NCBI GenBank assembly: GCA_023374045.1
Contig: CM041783.1
Coordinates: 120,653,503-120,717,502 of the forward strand
Source of the DNA: Limonium bicolor
Lineage: Eukaryota > Streptophyta > Magnoliopsida > Caryophyllales > Plumbaginaceae
Direction of reading: 5' to 3'
Length of the DNA: 64,000 nucleotides
Shown here: piece by piece, positions 13,601 to 26,258 of the stretch
Position numbering within the stretch: position 1 is the stretch's first letter
Layout: every line of letters starts with the position of its first letter
Program-made: the position numbers and the translations under genes
The notes under the pieces: model-generated
Databases searched by the model: none
The model's input: the letters and a program-made list of their open reading frames with translations, nothing else
Told to the model about the DNA's origin: nothing

Positions 13601-15335
13601 TTCTCACACAATAACCTCACACACACCAAGTCCTTTCTCATCACAATTCCTCATCCAAATCAACTCATTCTTAATAACTCAATATAGTGCAATAATCTTA
13701 AATTGCATAGCACTAAGGCTCTTAAATGACATGGCTCTTAGGCCCTTAAATGACTTAAACTTAAACACTGAATTTCCCACATATATAAGCTTTCAACCTG
13801 CAAATACACTCATCAATCTCATAATAGTTATAATGCACTTAAAATCCACCTTAAACTTATGTTGCTAACTCATTCTCATTAGCTCCTTTATCACAAGTTC
13901 ATAAGCTTGTTTAAGTTCTTTTCCCCTTAGGTTATGTAACCCAATACACAATGTAAGCTCTAAGCCACATTGGTATTTATCTAAAACTCATTCCTTAATC
14001 TTAAACCACCATTAGGTAAGCATTTTACCTTGTTTCCTCAAGCTTAACTCAATCTCCTCCTTAGACCTTCTTCTTGAATGAATATCGGCCACCACTCAAA
14101 CTTCTCTTGCCAATGTTCTAATCAATAACCAATGACTCATATGAGCACTAAACAATACACTAACCTTAAGGAGTAAACCCTAGGTTAAAAATGTGTTCTA
14201 AGGTATTAAACTGAATGTTTTACCTTGGATTCTCAAAGCAAGCTTGGATATGAATTAAGTAGGACCTCCTCTAGCCCTTGGAGAATAGAATCAAGCTAGA
14301 ACAATGGATAAAAATGAATCCCCATGAGAAGGAATTTTCGGTAATGTGTAGAAATGGTGGAAACATGGTTTTTCTTACATTTTCCTTACCTTAAGAGAAT
14401 GGAGAAGCTAATGAGCTCTTCAAACTTGATTTTCCCCCATCAATGGAGTTTTCTCATGGCACCAAAATGGAGCTTTGAAAGATTTTAAAAGATAGGAAGA
14501 TAGGTCTTGGCCTAACTAAGAGAAATCTACACTTAGTTTTTGATTTGGAGCAAAGATGAATACTTGGTGAGCATTTGAAGGTGGAGCACCCATGGAAGAA
14601 GCTCTCTCGGTTTGGAGCAAGGAAGGAGAAAGAAAAATCTAGGAAGGAAGGAGAAATGAAGAGAGAGAGGAAGAAAGGTGGCTAATATGTGATATTTGCT
14701 TTAATAAAGCAAATAGTAACTTTCTTACTTACTCTTCTTTCCTTCTTATTTGTCTACTTATGGTGACTCATGTGGTGACTCCCCACTTAAAAACCGGCCA
14801 CCCCATTAATATTAGGCTAACATGGTCTTTGTTGACCAATTAATTGACTTATATTGATTAAAACTTAAACTAGTCTCTAAATAGTTACTATTCACTAATC
14901 AAGGCACATAATCGGGAAATTTTTGATTTCCCATTGATTTAGACCTCCTAATGTGATACTAATTAGTACACATGTTGATTAAAGAGTAATGATGGACATT
15001 TAGCCACTCAAAACTCAATTCTAAGACAATTTCTCAAAAATGTGCTTTAAGACTTCTTAAAGCACATTTTGTGTTTTAACTTGTTTTCAAGCTTGGTTTT
15101 CTTTGCTAATTGATTTAAAATGACCATTAGAATATTACTAAGGTCTTACCATGATATTTGGGTACTCACCCAAGTCTCTCCAAGCTTAGAGCACGTTTTT
15201 GCCCTGATTGCCTTTAAGGCACTTTCTTATGTTTTCCTTGGTTTAAATTGTCCACCAATCTTTCTAAGGCATCTCTTAGCCTTAATACATCATGATTTGA
15301 TGTTTACTTAGCATACTTAGGTTTGGGGTATTTCA
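10648..15335 (-). repeat. 5' LTR of element 1 (full length)
   Basis: A 4688-bp LTR, longer than its partner because it keeps about 1.57 kb (roughly 12505-14075) that the 3' LTR has lost. The extra block starts within GACCGACCC repeats and has relatives in the LTR at 23691-25350, so it is native LTR sequence and not a later insertion. Target duplication ATTTC follows at 15336. Confidence 0.92.
12481..12735. repeat. GACCGACCC / GGGTCGGTC repeat cluster in LTR
   Basis: Multiple direct and inverted copies of GACCGACCC and its complement GGGTCGGTC, spaced at about 20-60 bp. A related but differently organised cluster occurs at 17850-18150. The left LTR of element 1 keeps only the edge of the cluster (about 4176-4200), where its deletion begins. 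Confidence 0.75.
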
Positions 15336-15340
15336 ATTTC

Positions 15341-16920
15341 AGACATCATAAATCTCAAATTCCTTGAAGCTTCAAACACCTTGAAACTCCTTACTCCTTA
15401 GAACTCTAGCAGCTCAATAGACTCGAATGTCTCAGCAGCTCAACAGACTCAAACATCTCAGCAGCTCAATAGACTTGAATGTCTCAGCAGCTCAATAGAC
15501 TCGAACGTCTTAACAGCTCAACAAACTCGAACGTCTCAGCAGCTCAACAGACTCAAACGTCTCAGCAGCTCAACAGACTCGAACGTCTCAGCAGCTCAAT
15601 AGACTCAAACGTCTCAGTAGCTCAATAGACTCGAACGTCTCTGTAGCTCAACAGACTCGAATGTCACAGCAGCTCAACAGGCTCAAACGTCTCAACAGCT
15701 CAGCAGACTCGAACGTCTCAACAGCTCAACAGACTCGAATGTCTCAGTAGCTCAACGTACTCGAACATCTCCATAGACTCAACAAACTTAAACACCTCAA
15801 AAACCCTCAACTTCTCACCCCTGAACACCTTCAAAATTCATAACCCTTTCAAGCCTTGATCATCCTACAGACCCAAGCTTTCACAGACTCCGTCATCTTA
15901 AGATTATAAATGTCTCACAAACCCAAGTGTCTCATAGACTTTTTGCACCTCAAACTTCAAAATAAACCCGATAATTTGTTAAACCTCACAAAATGACCAC
16001 AATACCTCTTTGACCCTTCAAAGACCCAAATTGACAAAACCCTCCCAAAACCCCTAAAATCCCAAAAACGTGAACTATTTAAGGTTTGATCTCGACAGGG
16101 AGTTGAGTACGTAGGCAGCCCATATAGGGTGCGACCCCATTCCAAACAAAAAACCCTTTCCCCCTCTAAGGTGGCTCTCATACCTCTCAAAGCAATCAAA
16201 ACTCTTCTAACTCATATTAAACCCTTAACCTTCAGACAACCTTCAGACTTCAAATCTTCTTCACCCATTTAACCCTCACACCTCTCATCAATCTTCCATT
16301 CTACATTTGATCAACTCTCAACGTGTCAATCTGTTCAGTTGGCGCTAGCTTGGCCGAAAAGCTCACCTCATCCACTTGTTTTCTCTCTTCCCATCCTAAT
16401 CTAATTTTCGGCTTTTAATTGAATCTCTCTAAAAAGGTTTTGAAAGAAGGCAATCCCGACAATTGGAGACCAAGGTTTCCTCGGGCACCAATCCGAAGTC
16501 GTGGTCGTTGCCACTTCTAAGGGGTGTAACCTAGTGCGAACCCAACATAGAATCTCTGGTATGATCAGATAAGTCCTATCCATAGGCAACAAATAATCAG
16601 AGTCAATTAACGGTTCTTAGAACCCTTCTCCTCCCTTCCTAGTTCCTTAGGTCAAACTAGGTGGTGACTCTAGTCAATTTCCGCCCTTTGGGCATAAGTC
16701 CGCGTGGAACCCATCAAGAGCGGGTGTAGTGCACACTTGCACTCCCCTTTATGCTTTCTGGGAAAGACGGACGATTTAGTAGGTATTTGAGGGATGCCAA
16801 GAATAACGGGGTTTCACCCTCCACGGAATGGCAATTTCTAGGATCTTGGCTTCTGAGTCAGACCATATTTAGATAGACCCCCTCTCATACCGAAAAATCA
16901 CCCTCTACACCTAGAAGTTT
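15341..16920 (+). mobile_element. Probable Tat/Ogre-like LTR retrotransposon remnant (3' UTR and LTR piece)
   Basis: After the ATTTC target copy the sequence changes to a tandem repeat array and then to an LTR-like stretch containing TGAGTACGTAGGCAGCCC (about 16105) and, near 16660-16740, TGGTGACTC followed by CGCCCTTTGGGCATAAGTCC and GAGCGGGTG. These phrases are familiar from plant Tat/Ogre elements. Exact ends, TG/CA boundaries and a target duplication were not found. The assignment rests on remembered family style and is tentative. Confidence 0.5.
15408..15772. repeat. 26-bp minisatellite, about 14 copies
   Basis: Tandem units of 26 bp with the core CAGCTCAACAGACTCGAA, followed by a short variable part (TGTCTCAG, CGTCTCAG or similar). 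About 14 units fill 365 bp, with scattered C/T and A/G changes. Units are contiguous, without spacers. It lies where the 3' UTR of a plus-strand Tat/Ogre element would be expected. Confidence 0.88.
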
Positions 16921-16999
16921 CTCTCTCGATATCATCTAATAGCTTAGGGAATTTCCTCAATGTCTAGTATTCTCAAATTTAAGGGTTTCCCCAACTTAT

Positions 17000-18642
17000 C
17001 GAATACTTGTATGTTCGGAACATTTTCTCATATTGGTCGGTTCCTCATATTGCAGGTCAACTATTTTTCTAAGGGAGTTTGATGCTCCCTTATCATTCTT
17101 TACTTCTCTCAAAAGTTCATATCTTTGAACTATCATCAATCTCTTAATAGAGGTTTCATCATTTACTTCCACCATTGATTATTTCGTGGATTGTTCATTT
17201 CATTTCTCTAACCATTAACGGGGGTTTGCTAATCCCGTACAACACTCTCGCATTCTAATGAGTTCGTAAGTTTGTGTTATCGTTATTCTTGATTTGATAG
17301 TTTTCGTGTGTTTCCACGTTTTCATTAATTCGAGAAACGACTCTTTCTATGAGTCAATAACCAAACAATACTTAACTACGAGTCGGTCTATAACACTAAG
17401 TTAGACCACACAATCACCAAAGGATGGTTAGTACACACAACATGCATCTAAACATAGAATCAAAGCAATAGAACATTTTCATGCTTTTATCTTGATTAAG
17501 TCGGCACACAAGCTACCAGCACACAAATCAGTGTAATCCTGGTAGCATACGGGGAATGAGAAAATCATACCTTACACCATGGGTTACTTTACCATGTCAC
17601 CTCACGTTCCTCGGTTCACACTTAATCCACTGATAACATTCCAAATGGTTCTATTAACATTTAGGTAATACGGTATGTAAATAAATACTACTCCCGTACT
17701 TACCCCGTTGTTCCATTATCCTTATTTTTACTCAAGTGTTCTTATGTGCATATCTTTCTCACCATCATTACTCTCCTAATGGTTTACTACAAATGCCACA
17801 AATATATATATGTATATATATATATTTTCATTTATTATTTTTTGTTTGACCCGACCGACCCTACCAACGTTGGCCCCAGGGTAGGTCCAAGTCAGTAGGT
17901 TGCGGGTTCGAAAAATTCAACTCGACCGACCTTCCCAAGGTCAGTCCTAAGGTCGGTCGAAGTCAGAAGACTTCTGGATTTGAGAATTTCAGCCCGACCG
18001 ACCTTCCCAAGGTCAGTCAAAGCCAGAAGACTTCCGGGTTTGAAAATTTCAGCTCGACCGACCATCCCAAGGTCGGTTCTAGGTCGGTCAGCCAGAAGAC
18101 TTCCGGGTTTGAAAATTTCAGCTCGACCGGAAGGTCCTAGGGTCGGTCGAAGTCAGTACTATTTTCCCAAGGTTTTTAACTACCCCCTTTGAACTCTAAA
18201 CTCACCTTAATTCTCACCCAATCCTTTCCTAACCTTTCCACATTTTTTCTACATGTTTAAACACACTAAAACACCCTTAAACCTCCTTGAATCATTGGTC
18301 CAATCCGTACTCCCAACTCTAGCTCAATCTCCCAAATTTTTCCTTCTCACATTTTGCAGTTTGTACACTTTTGCATTCCTAAACTTCCTCTTGATAGGTT
18401 ACAACCTCTACCAACCAATTTGACCATTCCAAATATTCCTAGGCATGTTCATTCCTAATTCCTAAGCCCATCCATGTCTTTCAGGGTCATACAACCTAGT
18501 TTCTCTCCAAAACTCCAAGGCACTTATACACTATTTTGCTACAGATTTTACTTAATCTAAACCAAGCCTTACACCAACATCCTAAGTGACCAACTAACCC
18601 AAATGAATCTCATTCAATACCTAGTTAACCCTAGGTCATTTT
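17000..18642 (-). repeat. LTR of element 1 family, left part (interrupted)
   Basis: Similar in order to element 1 LTR: a region with GCACACAA words (compare 3760-3790), then a T-rich run, then a CCGACCGACC cluster (17850-18150), then a C-poor T-rich tract of TTCC/CTTA style. It stops at the target ATTTT (18638-18642) of the solo LTR and resumes at 23691. The left boundary is not defined; it appears joined to the Tat-like sequence near 16920. Confidence 0.6.
17850..18150. repeat. Tandem units with CGACCGACC in LTR
   Basis: About four diverged units of 60-65 bp, each with CTCGACCGACC, an AAGGTC motif and GTCAGAAGACTTC followed by a GAAAATTTCAG-like end. It corresponds by position to the GACCGACCC cluster at 12481 but has its own unit, so the motif has been amplified independently in two copies of the LTR family. 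The open frame 17980-18192 reads this repeat. Confidence 0.7.
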
Positions 18643-21600
18643 TGAAATACCCCTAACCTTTAAAACTTAATTAAATGATCTACTAATGATCTAAGATGAT
18701 TAATAAACGTCTAAATACTATTGGGGAACAATCTAAAAGATCTCAACAAGGCAAAAACACGCCTTAAGATCGGTAAAGCCAAAAATGTCTTTAAAGCACC
18801 ATAAAGATTGTATGACCTAAAATAGACTCCAAAGTGGATTCCTAAGTATTATAATGAAGTAAGGAACACAACAAAAACTATTATCAAAGAAAGCTAACTC
18901 AGAGCACCTTGCAACACAAAATGTGCACTAAAACACCTTAAAGCACGTTTTTGTGAGGTTGCCTTCTAATTGGGTTTTAATGGCTTCTTAAAGGTTATAA
19001 TTACCTTTAAAAATGATATTTTATCATATATATCATAGTAGGAATTTAATTCCAGAAATTTACGAATTTTTACAAATTTAATATAAAAATATTAATAAAA
19101 CCCTAAAGTAGGGCCCGTTCGAGTCAATGTTGACCCAAGTATGGTCAATGGTCAATTAATTGACCCAATTGACCAAGGAAGTCGACAGGAAAGGAGGAGA
19201 GGGACAGCTCACAATCATTGTTAGACAAATTAGCTACCAATACCAAATTTGCAATAGTAAAAGTTACTTTATTACTTTTCCAATTCAATTAAGCCTTTCC
19301 AATCATTCTTCTTCACACCTTCAACCTCAGCCGACAGCAGCTCTCCAACCTCCTTTTTATGCTCCAAAACCGTGGCTAACAAGCCATACTCAGAGAAGAA
19401 CACCAATTGATCTTGGTTAGCAAATTAAGCCTTTAATGTTCATTTTTTTCACAATTTCTTCCTCTGCAATGGAGCAAAGATCAACCACTTCCATCAATGT
19501 TCTTAGGTTGTTTGGAGGTTAAATGGAGGGTGTATCTATACATTAACAAGGGAAGAAGGTGGAGGAAGCTAATCTTGTCCTTAAGGTATAAAAATGTGCT
19601 TTAAGCACAATCTTTGATTCCCTTCAAACTTGGGCTGTGAAACTTTGTTCTAAGCTTATAATCTCCATCGTAACATACTTATCCAGTTGATACATCAAGA
19701 GCTTCGAAGTATGACCAGATCCAAGCCAAAAAACACCATTTTAGGCATTTAAACAAGGTAAAGATTAGCTATCTTTCTAATCTGAGTTCTTAACCAGTTT
19801 AAAGCTTGGTTTTAGTAGCTCTTTTAACATTCTTTGCCTACTGTAAATACAGGCCGAGATAAACCTTGTATACCTTGGTGTTCTAAGGTAAATTTTACCT
19901 TGAAAATTGACATTAAACACTTCTTATGGTTAGATCCTGCTTGGAGACTAATCATGCCTTAATTGCTGTTTGAAAACATGTAAAACTAAGCTGTGGAAAA
20001 TAGATCTCCATACAGCCGTGGCCAAACAAGGCATATACTAGGCAAAACAAGGTATAAATCACTTAAACCTTCACTTGGCATATTAATATGTGCTTATACA
20101 TATTTATATAAATTGTGCCGTGAGTGAACAGGTATTTAAGGTCTTATTTGACCTTAGGTGATTAAGGAATGGTTTAGTAAATTTTATAAACAAATTAATT
20201 AGCATAATTGTCAAATTTAAGACATTATGTGGAAAATTGGTAAATAAAGAAAACATAGTGTAAGGGCCGAGAGTTTAAGGCTTTTATGGACATTTATGTG
20301 TAATTTATTTTACAAGCCAATGTTTGTAATAAGGCCATGTACTTTAGGCCATTTTATTGTGCATTTATAAGCTTTTAATTAAGTTTAGGTGCTAAATATG
20401 CATTACCGCACATATTGGGTATTGGTTATAGTGTATTAAATTAAAATTTGGGGGCTATAAAAGGATATAGCCGAAAATTGGAGGTTTAAAGGAGTTTATA
20501 TAAAAATTGTAAGATTATATAGTTTTGGGGTTAAATGGTAATTTATGAAAGTTAGTGTAAACCGTAATTATATAGGAATTAATGGTCAAGGAAATAGTAA
20601 GGCGGTCAACCTTGACCATATGGTAGGGTTTGACCAAATTAAATAAGTTAGAAACTTATTTAAGGTTTTAATAATTATGTATTAATGTAACAATTTTATA
20701 ACATATGTGGTGAATATGTTTATTACCGAAAAAAAGGGTGTAAAATGGTTATAAACACCCATGGGCTATTAGGATTTTTAGAAGTTTATTTGATTAAATT
20801 TGGAGTTTATATGAATTATGTAAGTATTAATATATGATATTTTATAACATTGTTACAAATGGGTAACAAAGGGGTGAAAATGAGAATTATAGAAAGTATA
20901 AGGTTAGGAATAATATTTATAACCTTTTGGTATAGTTTGGTAATTTTTGGAGTTATACACAAGATTTTATAAAGATATATGTATAATATATAGTTCTAAT
21001 GTTGTTAGAAAACTTGTATTATAAATTGGGAAGATTTTGTAAATATCAAGTTAGGTGACGGGAATTTAATTAAAACAGTCCAGGGTCTGTTCGAAAATTA
21101 TAGCCTCTTAAAACTATAGGTTAAATTATATTAAGGTTTAAGGATTATAACATAAGGTATATGTTATAAGTGTGACAATGGAATATAACTTGGGATTTAT
21201 TTGCAAAAATCTTAAAGTATGGTGGGATTAATAAAACCGAAAAGGCTATGGTCCTTTGGTATTTTATAACAATTCATAACTATAGGTTATAATTGTTTTA
21301 ATGACATAAATGTCATAATATATGTTATATAGCTATAGTATAACATTATAATGAGTATATGGTGGATTTTGTAATATTCAAGAAAATAAATGCTGTTCGG
21401 AATTAATGGGAATTTTAGAACAAGAATTTATAATATGGTTTCAATGTTATAAAGGTTATAACATTTATAATATAAGAAATATCATTAAAAGAGAATGAAT
21501 ATATCATAAAGATTTATCACATATAATGGTCCTTAATACATGTATTAAATAAATATATGGTATGGTGTGGAAAAATACAATATGGTTCAATACCACGTAT

Positions 21601-23685
21601 TATCATAATTTAAAATGATATAAGGTGAAAGGAAAAAAAAATACAAACATTAGATATGGAAGTTCTAATGTTAGGAGTGTACAGGGAATAATAAGAATTC
21701 ATATAATTCCAAGTATTTTTACATACGAATTATACCACATTAAACTTGGAAAAACAAACCTTTGGAAAATAAGTACTAAGGAGAGATGTATAGTAAACAA
21801 TTAAGATTATTCATGCAGTATAGTGACAAGCTATATGATATACAAATATGTATTAAATTACATGCGATAGTAAACGTTTAAAGTTAAGTATATTAATATA
21901 CTCGACGTAACCACGCATGAAATATGACGTCTTTCCTTATCCCGAGTTAAACCAAAAACCCGACAGACGTTTATAGTTAACAACGGGGAATAAACCGGGA
22001 TGGATTAGTAACGGTACGGGGTGCCGTAGTGTATTGTTAGTATGAGATGCTGATGCATAGTGTGATGCATATTGATAGATTGTTAGAGGCGACACGAGGA
22101 GCATCGGATCTAGCTGAATCATACTCCACCGTAATACTTTCAGGGTGAACGGTATGTTATTTATGTGGCTTCATTGTCTCTGAGGATTTCCTCAGTTCAG
22201 ACATTGTGTGAAAATCTGTGATAAGATTGATTGTCTGCTTGTGTGAGTTAATAGCTTGAGGTTGTATATTAATGCTGCTTATTATTACAGTTGCACATAA
22301 CAGTACCGTTCGTATATATGAACATATTATAAACGAACTAGCGGCAATGATGCTATCTTATATGTGTAATATAAGGAACGTAAGTAGACGTTGTAGCATA
22401 GGATAATAAGAGATATATATTACCTGGACTTATATACGGAGCATTGGCCTCTTTAACGCCGCTCTCGTATCTAACACTGGATCCCGAGTCGACATACTCA
22501 GGATGGACTAACGACCTTAGTTGTTGTGTTAAGGAAAATAATAAATGATGCGATGGTATAGAGATGAGTTTATCAAGAAGATGTGACTCTTACTGTGAAC
22601 TGTAATCCATTAACGATACTAGGATGCCGTGTGGTAACCATAAGTATCAGGATAAATTTCCACGAACTACAGAGTGTTGTAGGTCGGAGACTCTACCGCT
22701 GGAGTGGCTACTGCCGTGGGTGACCCGCCATAAGAGATGGGTAACTTAGAGACACGTCGTTCTAACAAGGCGTTGTCATTAGACATGACTGAACAACTAC
22801 GAACGACTATTAACTCGTACGTTAGGCAAACATTATTTGGGCTTGCATGCCAATGATGAGAGTTTATACTCGTTTATAATTCTCGTTGTTTCACCTTGTT
22901 GTTCATTGGTTGTGCTTTGTGGTTAGTGTGGTATGTTGGTGGATTTGCTTGAACGAGCCATTGTGCTCATATCGTGTGTTGTGAACGGTTGTGCCGAGTC
23001 GCTGTACTCATGGTGGATTATGGTGGATTGTTTGGTCGGGTGAGTCGCCGAACTCAATTATGAACTATTAAGTGTTGTGTTGTAATGGAGTCTCTGTACT
23101 CATATAGCGTTTGTAACGCTTTCAGTGGTTATCACGATGCGATGTGTGAAGGGGGCTTGTTTGTTATTTGAGTTACTGCAATATATATTGTTGCTTTACA
23201 GTTTTAACATTAAACTACTTGCATGAAAATGAATTGCATGCTCTCGACCAAATAACTGAGGGTCCGAGGGGGCATGACAGTCATATAGTAACATACTCAA
23301 TAGGGGCTGATTCCATACCACAAACAACCATTTTTGCAGGGTGCAGCTTCCGGTGTCGGCAAAGAGAGGGACGCGCTGGGTAGTTTAATTACAATTGTTT
23401 AAATATGCACTATTGCATTTTGATACGAATTTAGAAACGTGTATAGGATTGGGATACTTAGAATGCTCACTGTGAATGTATTTTATATTGGTTTGGGAAG
23501 GTTAGATCTATCTCTTGTTGTCACTTCGAGAAATTGTTTCGTATTTAAGAAAATATCAGTAAGCACGTTATTACTCGTATGGGCGAGTAAGAACGGTGAC
23601 ACCAGTAGTTCAATTGTTGAGATTACCGCTGCGATTATATTGTTAAGTAAGATAATTAAGAGCCGATTAGAGTAGGGGTGTTACA
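18643..23685 (+). mobile_element. Solo LTR, 5.0 kb
   Basis: Starts TGAAATACCCC and ends GGGGTGTTACA, the same termini as elements 1 and 2 read in element sense, and is flanked by the perfect 5-bp duplication ATTTT (18638-18642 and 23686-23690). There is no internal region, PBS or PPT, so it is a recombined solo LTR in plus orientation. The sequence around 22140-22260 resembles the reverse complement of about 49980-50120 in element 2, so the families are related. The middle (about 20100-21900) is very AT-rich. No gene is supported within it. Confidence 0.88.
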
Positions 23686-24772
23686 ATTTTTCACTCAACT
23701 CATCACCTAACCTTCATAGGTTTCTACACAAATTTTGCCATAACTCACCTACAATCCTTACATCTCCAATTGTACAATTTCTCACATAGACCAATCAAAA
23801 ATAACCACACCCATAGAGGGTCCTACCAGCACACAAAGTTCCATCCAAATTCATCCAAAATCTCATCAAGCACAATATAATGCACAATCTCAAATTGTAT
23901 AGCACATTGGCCCTTAAATCACATAACAAATCATGATTGCACTAAACATCATTACAATTCTCTCTCATGTCGATTTAACACCCTTCTAGCACAATTATCT
24001 AGGTTCATTCTTTTGGTTTACCCATTCCTAAAATTCTAAAAGCAATCAAGATAGCTATTAAGGTAATTCATTTACCTTAATTCACAAGTTCTCCTTCCTT
24101 CTTCTTTTCTCTTCCTCCCTTCCTCTAGCTTGAAAATCGGCCAAGGTCATGGAGTTTCTAACTCCAATTCGGTACCCCCATAGAAAATGACACCAAGCAA
24201 GACACTTAGGTCATTTATGGCTCTAGATTACAAAATGGGTGTTAAAAACTCGAGATTTAGGGATTTACCTTTAAATCCTAGATTGGGGTTTTGGGCATGA
24301 ATCAAAGAGGAGCTCCAATCCATCATTGAAGAATTGAAAAATAGCTCAAGCAAGGAAAGAAGCAAGGCATTAATATGGGTAAAAATCGGCCAAGACAAGG
24401 GATGGAGAAAATGAGTTTTTCCTTGGAACTTTTTACCTTAAATGAAAGAGGAGACTCCAAGCTTCATGAAACTCAAACTTCCTCTTTAAATGGGATATAC
24501 CCATGAAATTCAACTTCAAGGTTTTGGGATTTTGAAAAGAGAGGAAGATAGCTCTTGGTGAGGGGAGTTCAAATATGCAATTTATTTTTGATTTGGGGCA
24601 TTATTGTGACTTGGGCAAGCTTGGAGGTGAGAGCTTCCATGGAAGGCTGGAAAAATCGCATTGGAGGAAGAAAGGGGAGTGTTGTCGGCTGAAGGAGGAA
24701 GAAGGGTGAGAGAAGAGGGAAAATGAGAGGAGATAGAGGAGGTAAAGTGTTTTATTCAACTTTTTGCTTTTT

Positions 24773-24815
<43 letters not shown>

Positions 24816-25350
24816 TTTTCCTTTCTTACTTATTTGTCATTGTTGCAAGAGATGGGTGAGTAACTACCCACATAAAAACCGGCCCCCTACATATATTAGG
24901 CAGGGGCATTTTCGTCTTTTACAAGATACGCTTGTTAATTTTCCCGGTTCCACACTATTCACTAACCGGGCCCGTTTTTCCGGATTTTCTCGTTTCTTTG
25001 ATTTTAATGCTTTTTAAGCTTCCATTAATATTTAATTATAGTTATATAGTCAACTATAATTTTTACGGGTCTGTTTGACCACTTAATATCACGTTTTTGG
25101 GTTTTCTCGAAAAACGTGCTTTAAGACTCATTTGTGTTTTTAATCCACTTTATGGATCTGTCTTGGACCCTAGTCGAGGTCGTATAGCTCCTATAGTTGC
25201 GTAACGCTCGTTTTTATGTTTTACGCTTTTTAAGTGCTTTCTCTTTTCTTTTGGATTTATTTTCGTCACTAAAATTCTTTAGGCACTATTAGGCCCTCAA
25301 ATACCATATTAGAATAATTAAATCACCATAATTAAGTTCGGGGTATTTCA
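23686..25350 (-). repeat. LTR of element 1 family, right part
   Basis: Continuation of the LTR broken at 18642. It ends GGGGTATTTCA at 25350, the complement of the family 5' terminus, and contains AAAACGTGCTTTAAGAC (about 25111) as in element 1 (about 5158). It shares long stretches with the 1.57-kb block retained only in the 5' LTR of element 1. A pure CT run lies at 24775-24815. Whether the whole is a solo LTR cannot be decided, as its other end was not found. Confidence 0.7.
24775..24815. repeat. CT microsatellite
   Basis: About 40 bp of CT repeats with one interruption, inside the LTR. The matching position of the LTR fragment at 55700 holds GA/GT repeats near 56088-56110. Confidence 0.9.
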
Positions 25351-25981
25351 GTTTTCTATATATTAGGATTTATTTAAGACATTCTTTACGTATCCTTATT
25401 GTATTTAATTACTCCTATTAACTTGTACACATATCTTTATCCAATGTATGGTTTATAACATAAAGTATTTTTCTTAGTTTCAATTTAGTATATTAGCTTC
25501 TGTAGTATATAGTTAACATAAAAGTAGGTAAATTTTTAATTCCTTGATTTGACCTAAGATAATCTTTTATTTCTTTATTTTCTCAATTTCTACTCAAAAG
25601 TTCATAGCCTAAAATATTTGTTAACATTCTGCATTAAATGTTAGTTTAGTCTTCTTATATTATTTTCAACCTATAAAGCTTATTATCCATCTATACTTTA
25701 ATTTTCATTACATTGAAACCATAGATTATAAGATATCTTATGAAAAATTCAGAAATACAATTATTAAACCCATTTCCTCTTACCTAAAAAGTCTCAAATT
25801 AAATATATAGTAACTATGATATTTTAGACATATTATAAAATTTTTATTTCATAAAAATCTCATTGTTAATTATATAAATAAATCCATAATATTCAGAATT
25901 TATAAAAATTATAACTTACGTTTAAAAAATCAAAACCTATATTAATGTACATGAAAATAAACTAGATTTTATAAGGAATCT
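25351..25981 (-). repeat. AT-rich LTR-like sequence, left of Athila insertion
   Basis: AT-rich sequence without genes, ending with the target AATCT (25977-25981) of the Athila element. It is taken as the left continuation of 36725-38555 because the Athila target duplication joins them. It resembles the AT-rich parts of the long LTRs (for example 51000-52300). Its own left boundary is unclear, as it directly follows an LTR end at 25350. Confidence 0.5.
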
Positions 25982-26258
25982 TGATAAGTGTCTAAATGAG
26001 CATGTTATTTAGGTGTATTTCATGTATAATATTAGCACTTTTCTTGCTCATTTCTCCACTTCGGTTAGTTTTCCTCTAGTTTATGTTTTATTGTTTATCT
26101 CACAAAATTATTGGTTTAACATGAGGAAAACCAAGCCGGGAGTGAAGTAGATAAAGAGACGTACGCGTAGACACAAACGGCTCAGAAAACGGAGTCCAAA
26201 CGAAGAATTTAGAGCCGGTCAAAGTTTGAAGGAAAATAGGCCACGGTCAATGGTTGCA

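Larger units (their letters stand above)
2349..15335 (-). mobile_element. Ty3/gypsy LTR retrotransposon, element 1 (long LTRs, degenerate coding region)
   Basis: A complete insertion on the minus strand. The two LTRs (2349-5453 and 10648-15335) begin TGTAACACCCC and end GGGGTATTTCA on the plus strand, that is TG...CA in element sense. The 5-bp target ATTTC flanks both sides (2344-2348, 15336-15340). A PBS complementary to initiator tRNA-Met lies at 10631-10642 and a polypurine tract at 5454-5471. The internal region is only about 5.2 kb and holds no long open frame; a reverse transcriptase fragment survives near 7250-7475. LTR ends, PBS and PPT style fit chromovirus (Tekay/Del-like) elements. 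With LTRs up to 4.7 kb and little coding capacity it resembles a large retrotransposon derivative, probably dependent on an autonomous partner. Confidence 0.93.

Noticed and set aside
15408..15772. Regular repeat array suggestive of CRISPR
   Set aside because: Units are contiguous with no unique spacers, and the context is a plant genome.
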